The notes: generated by a model from the letters alone, not told the origin. Counted from the first letter of the stretch, positions 36,471 to 45,973 are shown. The stretch: DNA of 64,000 nt from Clostridioides difficile_A (GCA_945909635.1 OX246690.1:372001-436000), one strand, 5' to 3'. Translations and numbers: made by a program.

Positions 36471-37163
36471 ATGAGTTTATATGCTATAGGTGATTTACAT
36501 TTTTCAACATCAGTCAATAAGCCAATGAATATCTTTGGAAGTAATTGGGATGGTCATGAAAAGAAGATTATAGATAACTGGAAAGAAGTTGTTAAGGAAG
36601 ACGATTTAGTCTTAGTATTAGGAGATACATCTTGGGGAATTAATTTATCAGAAGCTAAAAAAGACTTAGATATAATAAGCGAACTTCCAGGACAGAAAAT
36701 ACTTATAAAGGGAAACCATGATTATTGGTGGACAACTGTTACAAGTTTAAATAAATTATACGAAAACATGAGTTTCATTCAGACAAATTTCTATGAATAT
36801 AAAGATTATGCAATTTGTGGTGGTAGGGGTTGGATATGCCCTAATGATGTCAAATTTGATGAGACTGATGAGAAAGTTTATAAAAGGGAAGAAAATAGAC
36901 TGAGATTATCATTAGAGTCTGCTCGCAAAAGAGGTCACTCAAAAATAATTGTGATTACTCATTATCCTCCTACAAATGATAAATTAGAAGAATCTTTATT
37001 TACAAAGCTATTTGAAGAATATAACGTAGAGAAAGTGATTTATGGTCATTTACATGGAAAAGAATCTTTTAAAATGGGATTAAAGGGAATTAGAAATGGA
37101 GTAGAATATATATTAGCATCCTGTGACTATACAGAATTTAAATTAATAAAAGTTAACGATTAA
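36471..37163 (+). CDS. Calcineurin-like metallophosphoesterase
   Basis: 230 residues with the full set of metal-ligand motifs: GDLHFS, LGDTSWG, KGNHDYWW, ITHYPP and YGHLHGKE. It is a cytosolic phosphoesterase of unknown substrate. It has an AAAGGA ribosome binding site and stands apart from relQ by a hairpin. Confidence 0.9.
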   Translation: MSLYAIGDLHFSTSVNKPMNIFGSNWDGHEKKIIDNWKEVVKEDDLVLVLGDTSWGINLSEAKKDLDIISELPGQKILIKGNHDYWWTTVTSLNKLYENMSFIQTNFYEYKDYAICGGRGWICPNDVKFDETDEKVYKREENRLRLSLESARKRGHSKIIVITHYPPTNDKLEESLFTKLFEEYNVEKVIYGHLHGKESFKMGLKGIRNGVEYILASCDYTEFKLIKVND

Positions 37164-37249
37164 AAAACATAAATTGGTAAATACTATAAGATACATGATT
37201 AAAAATAAATATTTGAGGGATTTCGGTTTTGAGAAAGGAGACACGACTT

Positions 37250-38188
37250 ATGAGGTGGATATTAGTTTTTATATTTTTATATCTTATTCCTTTAGTAGTG
37301 ATATTCAGAAATTACAAGAATTTTAAGAGGTCTTGTATCTACAGTAGTATTTATGTGGTATTAGCTACAACAATAATGATAAGTAATATTTATATGAGTG
37401 GACTTAATAAGATAAAAGAATCTATGTATTATCACAATTATATTTCCGATGAGAGGTATGATGAAAAGTATGTATCAAATTTTAATGAAAAAGAAAGTAC
37501 TGATTTAAAACAGAATAAGGTAAATAATGAAGAAGCATCAAATAATAAAGAATTAAATAGTAAACAAGATGAAAATGAACAAAATAACAAAAGTAATGAA
37601 GAGAATACGAATTTAAAAGAAAATAGCGGTTCAGAGAATAATGTTTCAGCAAATGATAAATCAGAAGAACAAGAAAATACAACAAAAGAAAGTAGTAATC
37701 AAACGAACAAAGAAAAAAATAGTGAAGATATAAAAAAAATAGATATAGAAAGTATAGGAATTTTTAAGAAAGAAATCTATAATATAGAAAGAGTAGCTTT
37801 GGTTCCAATGAGAGAATGTATACCTTACACTAAGGACATAGCAAAAAATATAACTAAATTGTCTAGTATAAAAAAAGATGTTACAAATGCTAGAGATAAG
37901 TGTAAAGAAGTTGTAAAAGAGTATAAAAATATGCAGATTCCAGAACTTTCTAAGGAAGAGTATACAGAAACATTGAGCAATGCTAGAGATGATGTAAAGA
38001 AAGCATATGAACTTAGAGAAAAATCTATGGAAAGTGCTTTAAAGTTAATAAATACTAAAAGCCCTAAATATATAGGGAAGATAACTGAGTATCTTGACTT
38101 GTCAGATAAGCAGATAGAAAGTTTTAAAAATAGATTGAATGATTTAAAAGAAGAAATAAATGAAGCAGAAACAAATAGTATTGATTAA
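37250..38188 (+). CDS. Membrane-anchored hypothetical protein with low-complexity linker and coiled coil
   Basis: 312 residues. Two hydrophobic helices (about 3-20 and 32-52) give a hairpin anchor or signal anchor. Residues about 75-165 are an Asn/Glu/Lys/Ser-rich disordered linker. Residues about 170-310 are charged and helical, likely a coiled coil. The ATG at 37250 follows AAAGGAG by nine bases; a TTG at 37229 lies upstream of that site. No family was recognised. The soluble part is probably extracellular if the second helix is the anchor. Confidence 0.75.
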   Translation: MRWILVFIFLYLIPLVVIFRNYKNFKRSCIYSSIYVVLATTIMISNIYMSGLNKIKESMYYHNYISDERYDEKYVSNFNEKESTDLKQNKVNNEEASNNKELNSKQDENEQNNKSNEENTNLKENSGSENNVSANDKSEEQENTTKESSNQTNKEKNSEDIKKIDIESIGIFKKEIYNIERVALVPMRECIPYTKDIAKNITKLSSIKKDVTNARDKCKEVVKEYKNMQIPELSKEEYTETLSNARDDVKKAYELREKSMESALKLINTKSPKYIGKITEYLDLSDKQIESFKNRLNDLKEEINEAETNSID

Positions 38189-38224
38189 TAAGAATTAAGC
38201 ATATAAGTTAAAAGGGAGATTAAG

Positions 38225-39382
38225 ATGAATAAGCAGAGTATTGGAAAACTAAATATGTTTTTTATGGGGATTACTCAAAGAAACCTTGATAATAAGGATT
38301 TTTTTATTGAGTTAGAAGTGATTTTTAAATCTGGAAGAAAAGAATTTAAAGGAGTGGCAACAGAGGAAGATAATAAGTATAAATTTAATTTTAAAGGAAA
38401 ATCAGATTTATATACATTTAATGAATTACTTAAGAATATTTCTAAAGAAGCAGAGAACTATGATAGTTTAGTATTTAAATATATTGAGAGAGGAACTATC
38501 GTTGTAATCGAAGGTGATAATAAGAAGGTAAATGTAAAGTATCTAGACAACATAGAAGAAGTACCTAAAATAGATGAATTTACAGCATCTCAAATAAAAA
38601 ACAGAGATTATTATGTAAAAGTAGGACAGGCAAATGCACTTTTAAAAGAAATTGGGGTACTTACAAAAGATGGTAAGATAAAAAATGATAAAATAAGAAA
38701 GTACAATCAGATAGACCATTTTGTGGAATTAATAGATAGTATTCTAAAGGAAATAAAGGATAAAGACTGTATAACAATTTTGGATTGTGCTTGTGGTAAA
38801 TCTTATCTAAGTTTTGTTTTAAACTTTTATATAAAAGAAGTGCTAAAGAAAAACTGTTATTTTATAGGAATAGACTATTCAGATGTAGTTATAGAAGCAT
38901 CAAGAAATATGGCTAAAAACTTAGGATATAAAAATATGTCGTTTATAAAAGAGGACTTGACTAATTATACACCAAATAGAGATGTTGACCTTGTGATAAG
39001 TCTACATGCTTGTGATACAGCAACAGATATGGCAATAGGTCTAGGAATTAGGGCAAAATCCGAAGCTATAGTAGTAGTACCATGTTGCCATAAGGAATTA
39101 TTAGGGCAATATAAATATGAATCTATGGAACCAATATTAAAACATGGAGTATTTAAAGCTAGATTTGCAGATTTAATAACTGATGGTCTAAGAACTTTGT
39201 TATTAGAAGGCAATGGATATGATACTTCTGTAGTAGAATACATATCTCCACTCGATACACCAAAAAATTTAATGATAAGAGCAATAAAAACTAAAACAAA
39301 TAATGAAAAAGCATTAAAAGAATATAGAGAGCTTAAAGCTCAATTTGGAGTTGAACCAACTTTAGAAAAACTTATATATTAG
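38225..39382 (+). CDS. Class I SAM-dependent methyltransferase
   Basis: 385 residues. A helical N-terminal region of about 180 residues precedes a Rossmann methyltransferase fold with motif I LDCACGKSYLSFV, then IGIDYSD and the VISLHACDTATD segment. The VVPCCHKELL motif is typical of the Methyltransf_32 group that includes predicted RNA or protein methyltransferases. It has a GGGAG ribosome binding site and a terminator just downstream. The target is unknown. Confidence 0.85.
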   Translation: MNKQSIGKLNMFFMGITQRNLDNKDFFIELEVIFKSGRKEFKGVATEEDNKYKFNFKGKSDLYTFNELLKNISKEAENYDSLVFKYIERGTIVVIEGDNKKVNVKYLDNIEEVPKIDEFTASQIKNRDYYVKVGQANALLKEIGVLTKDGKIKNDKIRKYNQIDHFVELIDSILKEIKDKDCITILDCACGKSYLSFVLNFYIKEVLKKNCYFIGIDYSDVVIEASRNMAKNLGYKNMSFIKEDLTNYTPNRDVDLVISLHACDTATDMAIGLGIRAKSEAIVVVPCCHKELLGQYKYESMEPILKHGVFKARFADLITDGLRTLLLEGNGYDTSVVEYISPLDTPKNLMIRAIKTKTNNEKALKEYRELKAQFGVEPTLEKLIY

Positions 39383-39401
39383 TTAAAAATGTAAAATTTA
39401 C

Positions 39402-39431
39402 AAAAAGCTTGCTTAAATATGCAAGCTTTTT
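39402..39431 (+). terminator. Terminator after the methyltransferase gene
   Basis: AAAAAGCTTGC (39402-39412) pairs with GCAAGCTTTTT (39421-39431), ending in a T-run. Confidence 0.9.
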
Positions 39432-39533
39432 GGTATTATATAGGTATAGTCATATCCAGAGTTTTGATTTATAATTAAAGCTGTGCTATAATATGTGATT
39501 AATCAAATCAATAAACGTTACATGGAGGTAAAA

Positions 39534-40094
39534 ATGAACAAATTAAATATATGTATTGATATAGATGGAACAATAACAAGCCCTTATCATTTTCTTCCAT
39601 ACCTAAATGATATTTTTAATAAAAACATAACTGAAGCAGAGTGTATAACACATAATTGGGAAGAATTATATGGTTCAGGGATAAGAGATGTATATACAGA
39701 ATTTAATAATAAGTATATACATTCATATGATGAAGCAAAGATTGTGGAGGGTGCTACTGAGGTAATTGGCACATTATCTAAAGGACATAAGTTATCTTTT
39801 GTAACAGCTAGACATGAGTGTTTAACTGATGTAACTAAAAACTGGCTATCGAGACAAGGATTTTCAGATATAGATGTTTACTTATTAGGAAGTGATTATA
39901 AAGTTGAAAAGGCAAGAGAGCTGAGTTGTGATATATTTATAGAAGATAATCCTTTAAACTCAGTACAATTAGCTGATGCTGGAGTTAAAGTAATACTTCT
40001 AGATACTAACTATAATAAAGATATTACACATCAAAATATAGTTAGAGTTAATAATTGGATAGATATTGAAAAAATTATAAAACAAAGTGTTTAA
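39534..40094 (+). CDS. HAD-superfamily nucleotidase-like phosphatase
   Basis: 186 residues. HAD motif I DIDGT (D9 and D11) is followed by motif II FVTARHE, a Lys in KVEKARE, and motif III IFIEDNPL. It resembles the 5'(3')-deoxyribonucleotidase-like NT5C group. The ATG at 39534 follows GGAGG by five bases; an in-frame upstream ATG at 39495 has no site. Its stop is 28 bases before the next gene start. Confidence 0.85.
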   Translation: MNKLNICIDIDGTITSPYHFLPYLNDIFNKNITEAECITHNWEELYGSGIRDVYTEFNNKYIHSYDEAKIVEGATEVIGTLSKGHKLSFVTARHECLTDVTKNWLSRQGFSDIDVYLLGSDYKVEKARELSCDIFIEDNPLNSVQLADAGVKVILLDTNYNKDITHQNIVRVNNWIDIEKIIKQSV

Positions 40095-40122
40095 AAGATT
40101 TGTAAATCGAAAGGGGGAGCAT

Positions 40123-40614
40123 ATGATAGATTTAAAACTTGAAAATAGAAAAGGAAAGATTCATGTAAAGAGCAGTGAAGTAAAAGATATTTTAGAATTA
40201 CGTCCAGACTTTGAATATGTACAAGATATATCAAATACTATAAATCAAGAAAACATATTAGTGTTTGATTGTCAACTGACAGGAAATTCTTTTGATATGG
40301 ATGATTTAGATATAGAAGAAATATTAGAAGAATTGGGTGAAGAAATAGATGAGTCTTATTTCAATGTTTTATTTGAAGATGTAAGAGCTTATTTAAAAGA
40401 TGCTACTGATGAGATAGAAGCAGATTTACAAGAAAATTACTTATTTGATAATTTGAGATGTTATTTTGATATATACAATATAAATCAAGAATTTACCGAT
40501 TTTAAGTTTGTATTTTTAGTTTCTTTTAAAGATATAAAAATTTCTTCATTAGCAAACCTAGCTAAGATTGTTTCTAAAAGACAGCTTATAGGTGCATCTA
40601 AGTTTTATAGTTAA
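40123..40614 (+). CDS. Hypothetical acidic protein
   Basis: 163 residues, very acidic in the middle (DMDDLDIEEILEELGEEIDE), without signal peptide or membrane segment. No family was recognised. The ATG at 40123 has GGGGGAG just upstream; an in-frame GTG at 40087 overlaps the end of the nucleotidase gene and is unlikely. It appears to be the second gene of a two-gene unit closed by a terminator. Confidence 0.7.
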   Translation: MIDLKLENRKGKIHVKSSEVKDILELRPDFEYVQDISNTINQENILVFDCQLTGNSFDMDDLDIEEILEELGEEIDESYFNVLFEDVRAYLKDATDEIEADLQENYLFDNLRCYFDIYNINQEFTDFKFVFLVSFKDIKISSLANLAKIVSKRQLIGASKFYS

Positions 40615-40635
40615 AATGGAATCGTATGGTGTTAA

Positions 40636-40678
40636 AAACTAGTAGCCTTGTAAAAACATTGGTTACTAGTTTTTTTAT
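40636..40678 (+). terminator. Terminator after the acidic hypothetical gene
   Basis: AAACTAGTAGCC pairs with GGTTACTAGTTT with one mismatch, followed by a long T-run. Confidence 0.88.
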
Positions 40679-40839
40679 TTGTACATTTTCACAAAGTTTC
40701 AGAAAACTATTTACATTATTAAAAAAGTAATGTATATTAAACATAATGTACAGTATAACGGAAAAATAGAGTTGAGTTACTAAATGTATTAAACAACTAA
40801 ATGATTTATTTTTAGCTTAGTATAGCAGGAGGAGAATGT

Positions 40840-41391
40840 ATGCAAAATTTAAATGAAATAATTTCAGAAAATTTGAAAAAAATAAGGAAAGAAAAACACC
40901 TTAGTTTAGATAAGATTGCTCAACTTAGTGGAGTAAGTAAGAGTATGTTGTCCCAAATTGAGAAATGTGAGGTAAATCCTACTATATCTACTTTAAAGAA
41001 AATAACTAATGGACTAAAAATTTCATTTACATCATTGATGGAGAGACAGGAAAGTGATATAGAATTGGTTCAAAAAAGTGATGTGGACCATTTTATTGAG
41101 GATGATGGAAAATATATAAGTTATCCGATATTTCCATTTGATTCTAAAAGAAGATTCGAAATATTTATGATTGAAATAGAAGAGGGTGGAAATTTAGATT
41201 CAAATGCTGAACTTCCAGGGACACAAGAGTTTATAACTGTTTTTAGTGGTGAAGTAACCATCAAAATAAATGGAGATGATTATGTTGTGTGTAGTGGAAA
41301 TTCTATAAGATTTAAAGCAGATGTATCACATATATATAGAAACTCAGGTAAGGGTATAGCTAAAATGAGCATGGTAGTATATTATGTATAA
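40840..41391 (+). CDS. XRE-family regulator with C-terminal cupin domain
   Basis: 183 residues. The N-terminal helix-turn-helix (about residues 8-65; LSLDKIAQLSGVSKSMLSQIE) is joined to a C-terminal cupin (about 105-180; ELPGTQEFITVFSGEVTIKING and SIRFKADVSHIYRN). Such regulators often bind a small metabolite, frequently an amino acid or polyamine, in the cupin. AGGAGGAG precedes the ATG. Its 3' neighbours encode a D-aminoacyl-tRNA deacylase and an EamA transporter, which are likely targets. Confidence 0.9.
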   Translation: MQNLNEIISENLKKIRKEKHLSLDKIAQLSGVSKSMLSQIEKCEVNPTISTLKKITNGLKISFTSLMERQESDIELVQKSDVDHFIEDDGKYISYPIFPFDSKRRFEIFMIEIEEGGNLDSNAELPGTQEFITVFSGEVTIKINGDDYVVCSGNSIRFKADVSHIYRNSGKGIAKMSMVVYYV

Positions 41392-41462
41392 ATAATTTGG
41401 TGAAGTATATAGTTATATTTAGATGTTTTTAGGTATGAGATTAAATAATAGGAGTGTGATTT

Positions 41463-42398
41463 ATGATGATTAACAAAAAAGCTGTCTTTTTCTTTTGTAA
41501 TGATTTAAAGAAAGACCCAGTAGCAAATAGTGTGATTAAATGTTGTGAGGAAATGATGGATTTAAAGCAAAGTGATATTGTCATTGATGAAAGTTTTGTA
41601 TTAGAATTTACAGATAAAGACAATAATTTATTTCAGTTTGTAAAGACAAAAGATGTAATAAGTCATAATTACAAATATTACTTGCCAATTTTAAATAAAT
41701 ATTTCAAAGATTATAATTTTGCAGGTGTTGTAAATTGGCATGAGGGGGAAAATGCTCCAGAGCAGATTTTAACAGCTCATACAATTGGAGATGTACCAAC
41801 GGGAGAGTTTGGAAATTCTAACCCAAGATACTTTAAAAACATAATTAATGCAATTGAAGATATAAAAAATGAAACTTCACTTGATGAATTTACTACATTA
41901 ACAGAAGCAACCCATTGGTCTGGCACAACATATGGCGAAGAATCTAAACTAATTACAGAATATTCTGTACCTATGTTAGACATAGAGATAGGAAGTAGTA
42001 GTGATAGTTTTAATAATAAGATGGCAATACAAGTATTAGCAAAAGCACTGGTTAGAGTATTTGATAATGATGAACCTTTAAAAACTTTATTATGTGTTGG
42101 AGGGGTTCATTTTGAAAAATCTTTTGCAGATATTATAAAAAATAAAGAATATAACATATCAATTGGACATGTACTGCCAAATCAGTGGATTGTAAGTGGG
42201 ATGTATGATGATGAATTTGGATTTGAAAAATTAGAGAAATGTGTAAATAGTATTGAAGGTGGAATTGATGGTATAGTTTTTCATGATAAATTAAAAGGTA
42301 CTTATAAAGAGCAATGTCGTAAATTAGGTGAAAAACTTAATGTCCCTGTATTTAAACATAAAATATTAAAAAATCCAAAAGATTTGCCTATATGGTAG
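41463..42398 (+). CDS. D-aminoacyl-tRNA deacylase, archaeal DTD2/GEK1 type
   Basis: 311 residues, matching the archaeal and plant DTD2 family rather than bacterial DTD. Shared landmarks in order are TAHTIGD (compare TTHVTGN), LTEATHWSG (compare EATHHGP), LDIEIGSS, CVGGVHFEKSF (compare GGGHYAPK), IGHVLPN and VFHDKLKG. The conserved His and Gly residues are kept. The family removes D-amino acids wrongly attached to tRNA. AGGAG is eight bases before the ATG at 41463; a second ATG at 41466 is possible. It lies between a cupin regulator and an EamA transporter. The N-terminal 70 residues are specific to this form. Confidence 0.8.
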   Translation: MMINKKAVFFFCNDLKKDPVANSVIKCCEEMMDLKQSDIVIDESFVLEFTDKDNNLFQFVKTKDVISHNYKYYLPILNKYFKDYNFAGVVNWHEGENAPEQILTAHTIGDVPTGEFGNSNPRYFKNIINAIEDIKNETSLDEFTTLTEATHWSGTTYGEESKLITEYSVPMLDIEIGSSSDSFNNKMAIQVLAKALVRVFDNDEPLKTLLCVGGVHFEKSFADIIKNKEYNISIGHVLPNQWIVSGMYDDEFGFEKLEKCVNSIEGGIDGIVFHDKLKGTYKEQCRKLGEKLNVPVFKHKILKNPKDLPIW

Positions 42399-42451
42399 CT
42401 ATATAATCAATATAAATAATAAGTCAGATTAATTTTTAAGTGAGGTCAAAA

Positions 42452-43315
42452 ATGATATTATCTTATTTTGCATTATTAATTAGAGTAGTGCTATTAGCTT
42501 TTGAGAGAGTAGTTGTAAGGTTATTAGGCGATGAAGAAGGTGATATTTATAAAAATATAGCTTCATCATTTTTATTTTTCTTTATTGGAGGAGTATGTTT
42601 ACTTCCATTTAGTTTAACGTATAAAGTTAGTGATTGGTCATTTTTAATACCATGTTATATAAGTAGCTTAGTTTACTCAATTGGCTCAGTAGCATATGTG
42701 ACATCTTTAGCAACTGGTGAAGTTTCACTTGTGACTCCAATAAACAGTCTAAATTCTTTGTTTCTATTACTTTTATCAGTTATATTTTTAGGTGAAGGTT
42801 TAAGTTTAGCCAAAGTTGCAGGAATCATAGTTATGATTGGTGGAGTGTTCATATTAAAAAAAGTAAGTTCTTTTCTAAAAAATGTATCCGTGATTTTTAA
42901 CAACTTGCCATGTAGACTAATGTTTTTGTACATATTTTTACAATCAGTAGGGAGAGTGCTGGATAAGGCTTTTTTTGTACAAGTATCTCCTATACTATAT
43001 TCGACTATACTTTATTTCTTTGTAGGATTAAATCTATTTGTATTCTTAGCATTTAAAAAGAAGCAAAAAGTAATTTATGAGATTTTTAGTAATAAAAAGG
43101 GTCTTTCAATTGTAAGTGGTGCTATTAATGGATATTCTTATTTAGCATTATTAATCGCTTTAAATAATCTAGAGCTTAGTATAGCTGAACCGTTTTCTCA
43201 GGTATCTATGATAATAACTTTGATACTTGCTCATTTTATATTCAAAGAAAATATAAAAGAAAAAATACCAGGTTCAATTTTAATACTAATTGGTGGATGG
43301 CTATTGTTACTTTAA
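42452..43315 (+). CDS. EamA/DMT-family transporter
   Basis: 287 residues with ten predicted membrane helices in two EamA repeats (about 1-135 and 150-287). Such transporters move amino acids, nucleosides or other metabolites. GAGGT is about five bases before the ATG at 42452; a GTG at 42440 overlaps that site. It follows the D-aminoacyl-tRNA deacylase by 53 bases and ends before a strong terminator. The substrate is unknown; neighbours suggest an amino-acid-related compound. Confidence 0.88.
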   Translation: MILSYFALLIRVVLLAFERVVVRLLGDEEGDIYKNIASSFLFFFIGGVCLLPFSLTYKVSDWSFLIPCYISSLVYSIGSVAYVTSLATGEVSLVTPINSLNSLFLLLLSVIFLGEGLSLAKVAGIIVMIGGVFILKKVSSFLKNVSVIFNNLPCRLMFLYIFLQSVGRVLDKAFFVQVSPILYSTILYFFVGLNLFVFLAFKKKQKVIYEIFSNKKGLSIVSGAINGYSYLALLIALNNLELSIAEPFSQVSMIITLILAHFIFKENIKEKIPGSILILIGGWLLLL

Positions 43316-43396
43316 TCGTTCCATTAATTAAAAAGAAGTAATAAAGAAGTATAGATAATTAAAGTCAGTTTAATAAATAGCTAATACATAAATAAT

Positions 43397-43452
43397 AAAT
43401 AGGGAATATAAACATATTTATTTAGATAAATTCGTTTATATTCCCTATTTTG
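43397..43452. terminator. Terminator after the EamA gene
   Basis: A 17-base inverted repeat (43397-43413 with 43434-43450), including AATAGGGAATATAAAC. A/T tracts flank it on both sides, so it can also serve the converging radical SAM gene. Confidence 0.9.
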
Positions 43453-43498
43453 GTTATATTGATTTTTATATTTGATACAATATGAATCTCACAGATTA

Positions 43499-44095
43499 TT
43501 AGTTCTTATGTCTAACTCTTAGTGGTATATCAAGTTCTTTTGCTAATTGCTTAGATTCTTCTATTTCTTCTGGAGATATTTCATCTACTACTGAGAAAGC
43601 CACCTCTTTTATGTGTTTTTTGCAATCTCTTGCAAAATCTAACATATAATCAAATGATTTTTCTCCAAACTTTGGTTGTGTAACTCTATTATATGCTTCT
43701 TTATTTGGAGCATTAAGGCTTATTGATACTGCATCTATAACATCTTTTAATAGGATAGCTGTTTTTTTATTGTGTATTAAATCACTTAAACCATTTGTAT
43801 TTATTCTTGTCTTTATGTTACTTTTTTCTTTTATAAACTTAGCAACTTCTACTAATTCATTTATTCTCATTAATGGTTCACCATATCCACAAAAAACAAT
43901 TTCATCGTAGTCGTCTAAATTGTATTTGTTGAAGGCTTCTTTTACTTCGTCTATACTTGGTTCATGTTCCAACCATAGACTACCACTATTTGCTACTTCA
44001 TCTTTTTCATTTCTTATGCAAAAAACACAACTACATGGACATGTATTAGTTATATTTACATAGATACTATTTTCAATTGTATATAAGATATTCAT
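43499..44095 (-). CDS. Radical SAM protein (TatD-linked type)
   Basis: 198 residues, shorter than most radical SAM enzymes. The [4Fe-4S]-binding CPCSCVFC (C-x3-C-x2-C) lies near residues 18-25, and YGEPL follows as the SAM-binding GGEP equivalent. It resembles the group annotated as TatD-linked radical SAM proteins, which often lie beside a small ECF-type membrane protein, as here. Function unknown. It starts 26 bases after the S-component gene, and GGAGGGG precedes its ATG. Confidence 0.85.
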   Translation of the reverse strand: MNILYTIENSIYVNITNTCPCSCVFCIRNEKDEVANSGSLWLEHEPSIDEVKEAFNKYNLDDYDEIVFCGYGEPLMRINELVEVAKFIKEKSNIKTRINTNGLSDLIHNKKTAILLKDVIDAVSISLNAPNKEAYNRVTQPKFGEKSFDYMLDFARDCKKHIKEVAFSVVDEISPEEIEESKQLAKELDIPLRVRHKN

Positions 44096-44121
44096 AATTT
44101 CCCCTCCATAAATTTAAATTC

Positions 44122-44649
44122 TTAATTAAAATAACGTCTTTTAAAGTCAAGTTTATCAAGTGCTATACCTAAAATTATAAAGACAATAAAACTTCCTATT
44201 GGCTGTAATAAACCGAGTAAGCTCATTATAAATGCACTTGTAAAGCTTCCAATGATTATTCCTTCAGCAAACATGTATAAGACTAACCCTACTATACCCG
44301 CTATAATCGAAGCAATTATATTTCTTTTATTTATTATCTTGTCACTTTTAGAAGTGAAAAATAATACAAGTATTGGCTTTATGATTATAGTTGGTATTAC
44401 CCAAATAGCAGCACCTGTAGATAAATCAGCTAGACCAGCACCTATTGCAGAGGCTGCTATAGCGTAGTTTGTTGGTAAGATGGTTGCAGCAAGATAAATA
44501 AAAGCATCTCCTATATGAACATATCCATTATTTCCACCCACTGGGATATGTAGTATATACGCTATTGTCAAACATATTATGGATGCAAATAACGCAGAAG
44601 TAACAATATAGGTCGTTTTTTTAGAAGTAACTTTATTCATTTTTTCCAA
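44122..44649 (-). CDS. ECF transporter S component-like membrane protein
   Basis: 175 residues with six hydrophobic helices, and an S-component-like motif (IPVGGNNGYVHIGDAFIYLAA) in the first loop. The vitamin it binds is not clear. The start is a TTG at 44649 preceded by AGGGAGG at seven bases; an ATG at 44640 is further from that site. It forms a two-gene operon with the radical SAM gene. No riboswitch was recognised upstream. Confidence 0.85.
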   Translation of the reverse strand: MEKMNKVTSKKTTYIVTSALFASIICLTIAYILHIPVGGNNGYVHIGDAFIYLAATILPTNYAIAASAIGAGLADLSTGAAIWVIPTIIIKPILVLFFTSKSDKIINKRNIIASIIAGIVGLVLYMFAEGIIIGSFTSAFIMSLLGLLQPIGSFIVFIILGIALDKLDFKRRYFN

Positions 44650-44874
44650 TATACTCCCTCCCTAGAAATCCAAAACTAAGATAATTGTAATGTTTTCTTA
44701 TACATATATTAATATTAATCATACAATTTTCATAGTTTGTTTAGTGTTTTTTTTGTAAAATATAGATTGTACCCATTCAAATGTATATAAATAGAAACGT
44801 GGAATAGAGTAGTAGGCAAAGTAGAATATAATATGTGATGTATTAGAAGTGGATAAATTAGAGATAAAAAAATA

Positions 44875-44909
44875 ATATAAGAGAGTCTACCCAATAGACT
44901 CTCTTATAT
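44875..44909. terminator. Terminator downstream of ldhA
   Basis: A perfect 15-base inverted repeat (44875-44889 and 44895-44909; AAGAGAGTCTA core) with a five-base loop. On the minus strand it follows ldhA by about 65 bases. The rest of 44650-44874 is AT-rich with no further feature beyond the S-component leader. Confidence 0.88.
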
Positions 44910-44974
44910 TTGGGAAATTAAAGGCTATTTTGTTAGATAATAGCTAATTAATAAAAAAATATATTTATAAAATA

Positions 44975-45973
44975 CTAATTTACTCTATTAGTAGCAGTTC
45001 CTGTTTCTATAACTTCTACAGCACTACTTAAACTAGAATAAACTATATTTTCTATCGCTGTACTAGTGAAGAAACCAAGGTGATGAGTGAATATAACTTG
45101 TTCCATAGAAAGAAGTTTGTTTATTTCTGGGTCAGTTAATTCGCCTGGATTCATCTTTTTATTTAAGAATAATCCTTCAGTTTCAAATGTATCAAGGGCA
45201 GCAGCTCTTATTTTTCCTGATTCTAGTGCTTCTATTAAGTCCCCTGTCTTAATTAAACCACCACGACCAGTATTTACTATATAAGCTCCATCCTTCATTA
45301 TAGCTAGAGTATCTTTGTTTATCATATGTTTTGTTCCTTCAAGTAAAGGAGTATGTAATGTTATAAGGTCAGCTTCTTTTAAAAGGTCCTCTAAAGTATC
45401 TTTATAAGTTAATATATCATTTAAATCATTATTTGGATATTGGTCAAATGCAATTACGTTAGCCCCCAAGCCTTTGAATAGTTTTGCAGAAGTAGCACCT
45501 ATTTTTCCAGTACCTATAACACCTACTGTAATAGATCTAACTTCTGTCCCAAGAAGTTCAGCTATCCAACGATAGTCACCTTCACAGACTTTTTTCTTTA
45601 CTAAAGGAGTTTTTCTTAAAAGGTTCATAGCTTGAGTAACAGCTAATTCAGCTATTGCATTAGGTGAATAAGAAGGAACATTAGTAACAATAAGTCCATT
45701 TTCATTAACTAAACCAAAATGTATCATATCCATTCCTGCAGTTCTTGAAGCTATAACTTTAACCCCAGCATCTTTTAAAGTCTCATAAATATAAGGGTTA
45801 TCTATATAGTTAGTTTGTTGTATAGATATACCATCATACCCTTTAGCTTTAACCACATTTTCTTCAGTCATGTTTTCAGGATAAATATCCACTTGAACAT
45901 CCTTATGCTCTTCAGACCATTGTTTTATTACTGGTTCTTCATAATCGCGTGCTCCAAATACTAGTATTTTCAT
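44975..45973 (-). CDS. ldhA: (R)-2-hydroxyisocaproate dehydrogenase LdhA
   Basis: A 332-residue D-2-hydroxyacid dehydrogenase that reduces 2-oxoisocaproate (from leucine) with NADH. The NAD-binding GVIGTGKIG lies near residue 150; the catalytic Arg lies in the VASRTAGMD / VNTGRGGL region and the His in FTHHLGFF. It is divergent from the had operon, which uses its product. GGAGG lies upstream of the ATG. The identification rests on the adjoining hadAIBC genes; the sequence alone would only say D-lactate dehydrogenase family. Confidence 0.93.
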   Translation of the reverse strand: MKILVFGARDYEEPVIKQWSEEHKDVQVDIYPENMTEENVVKAKGYDGISIQQTNYIDNPYIYETLKDAGVKVIASRTAGMDMIHFGLVNENGLIVTNVPSYSPNAIAELAVTQAMNLLRKTPLVKKKVCEGDYRWIAELLGTEVRSITVGVIGTGKIGATSAKLFKGLGANVIAFDQYPNNDLNDILTYKDTLEDLLKEADLITLHTPLLEGTKHMINKDTLAIMKDGAYIVNTGRGGLIKTGDLIEALESGKIRAAALDTFETEGLFLNKKMNPGELTDPEINKLLSMEQVIFTHHLGFFTSTAIENIVYSSLSSAVEVIETGTATNRVN

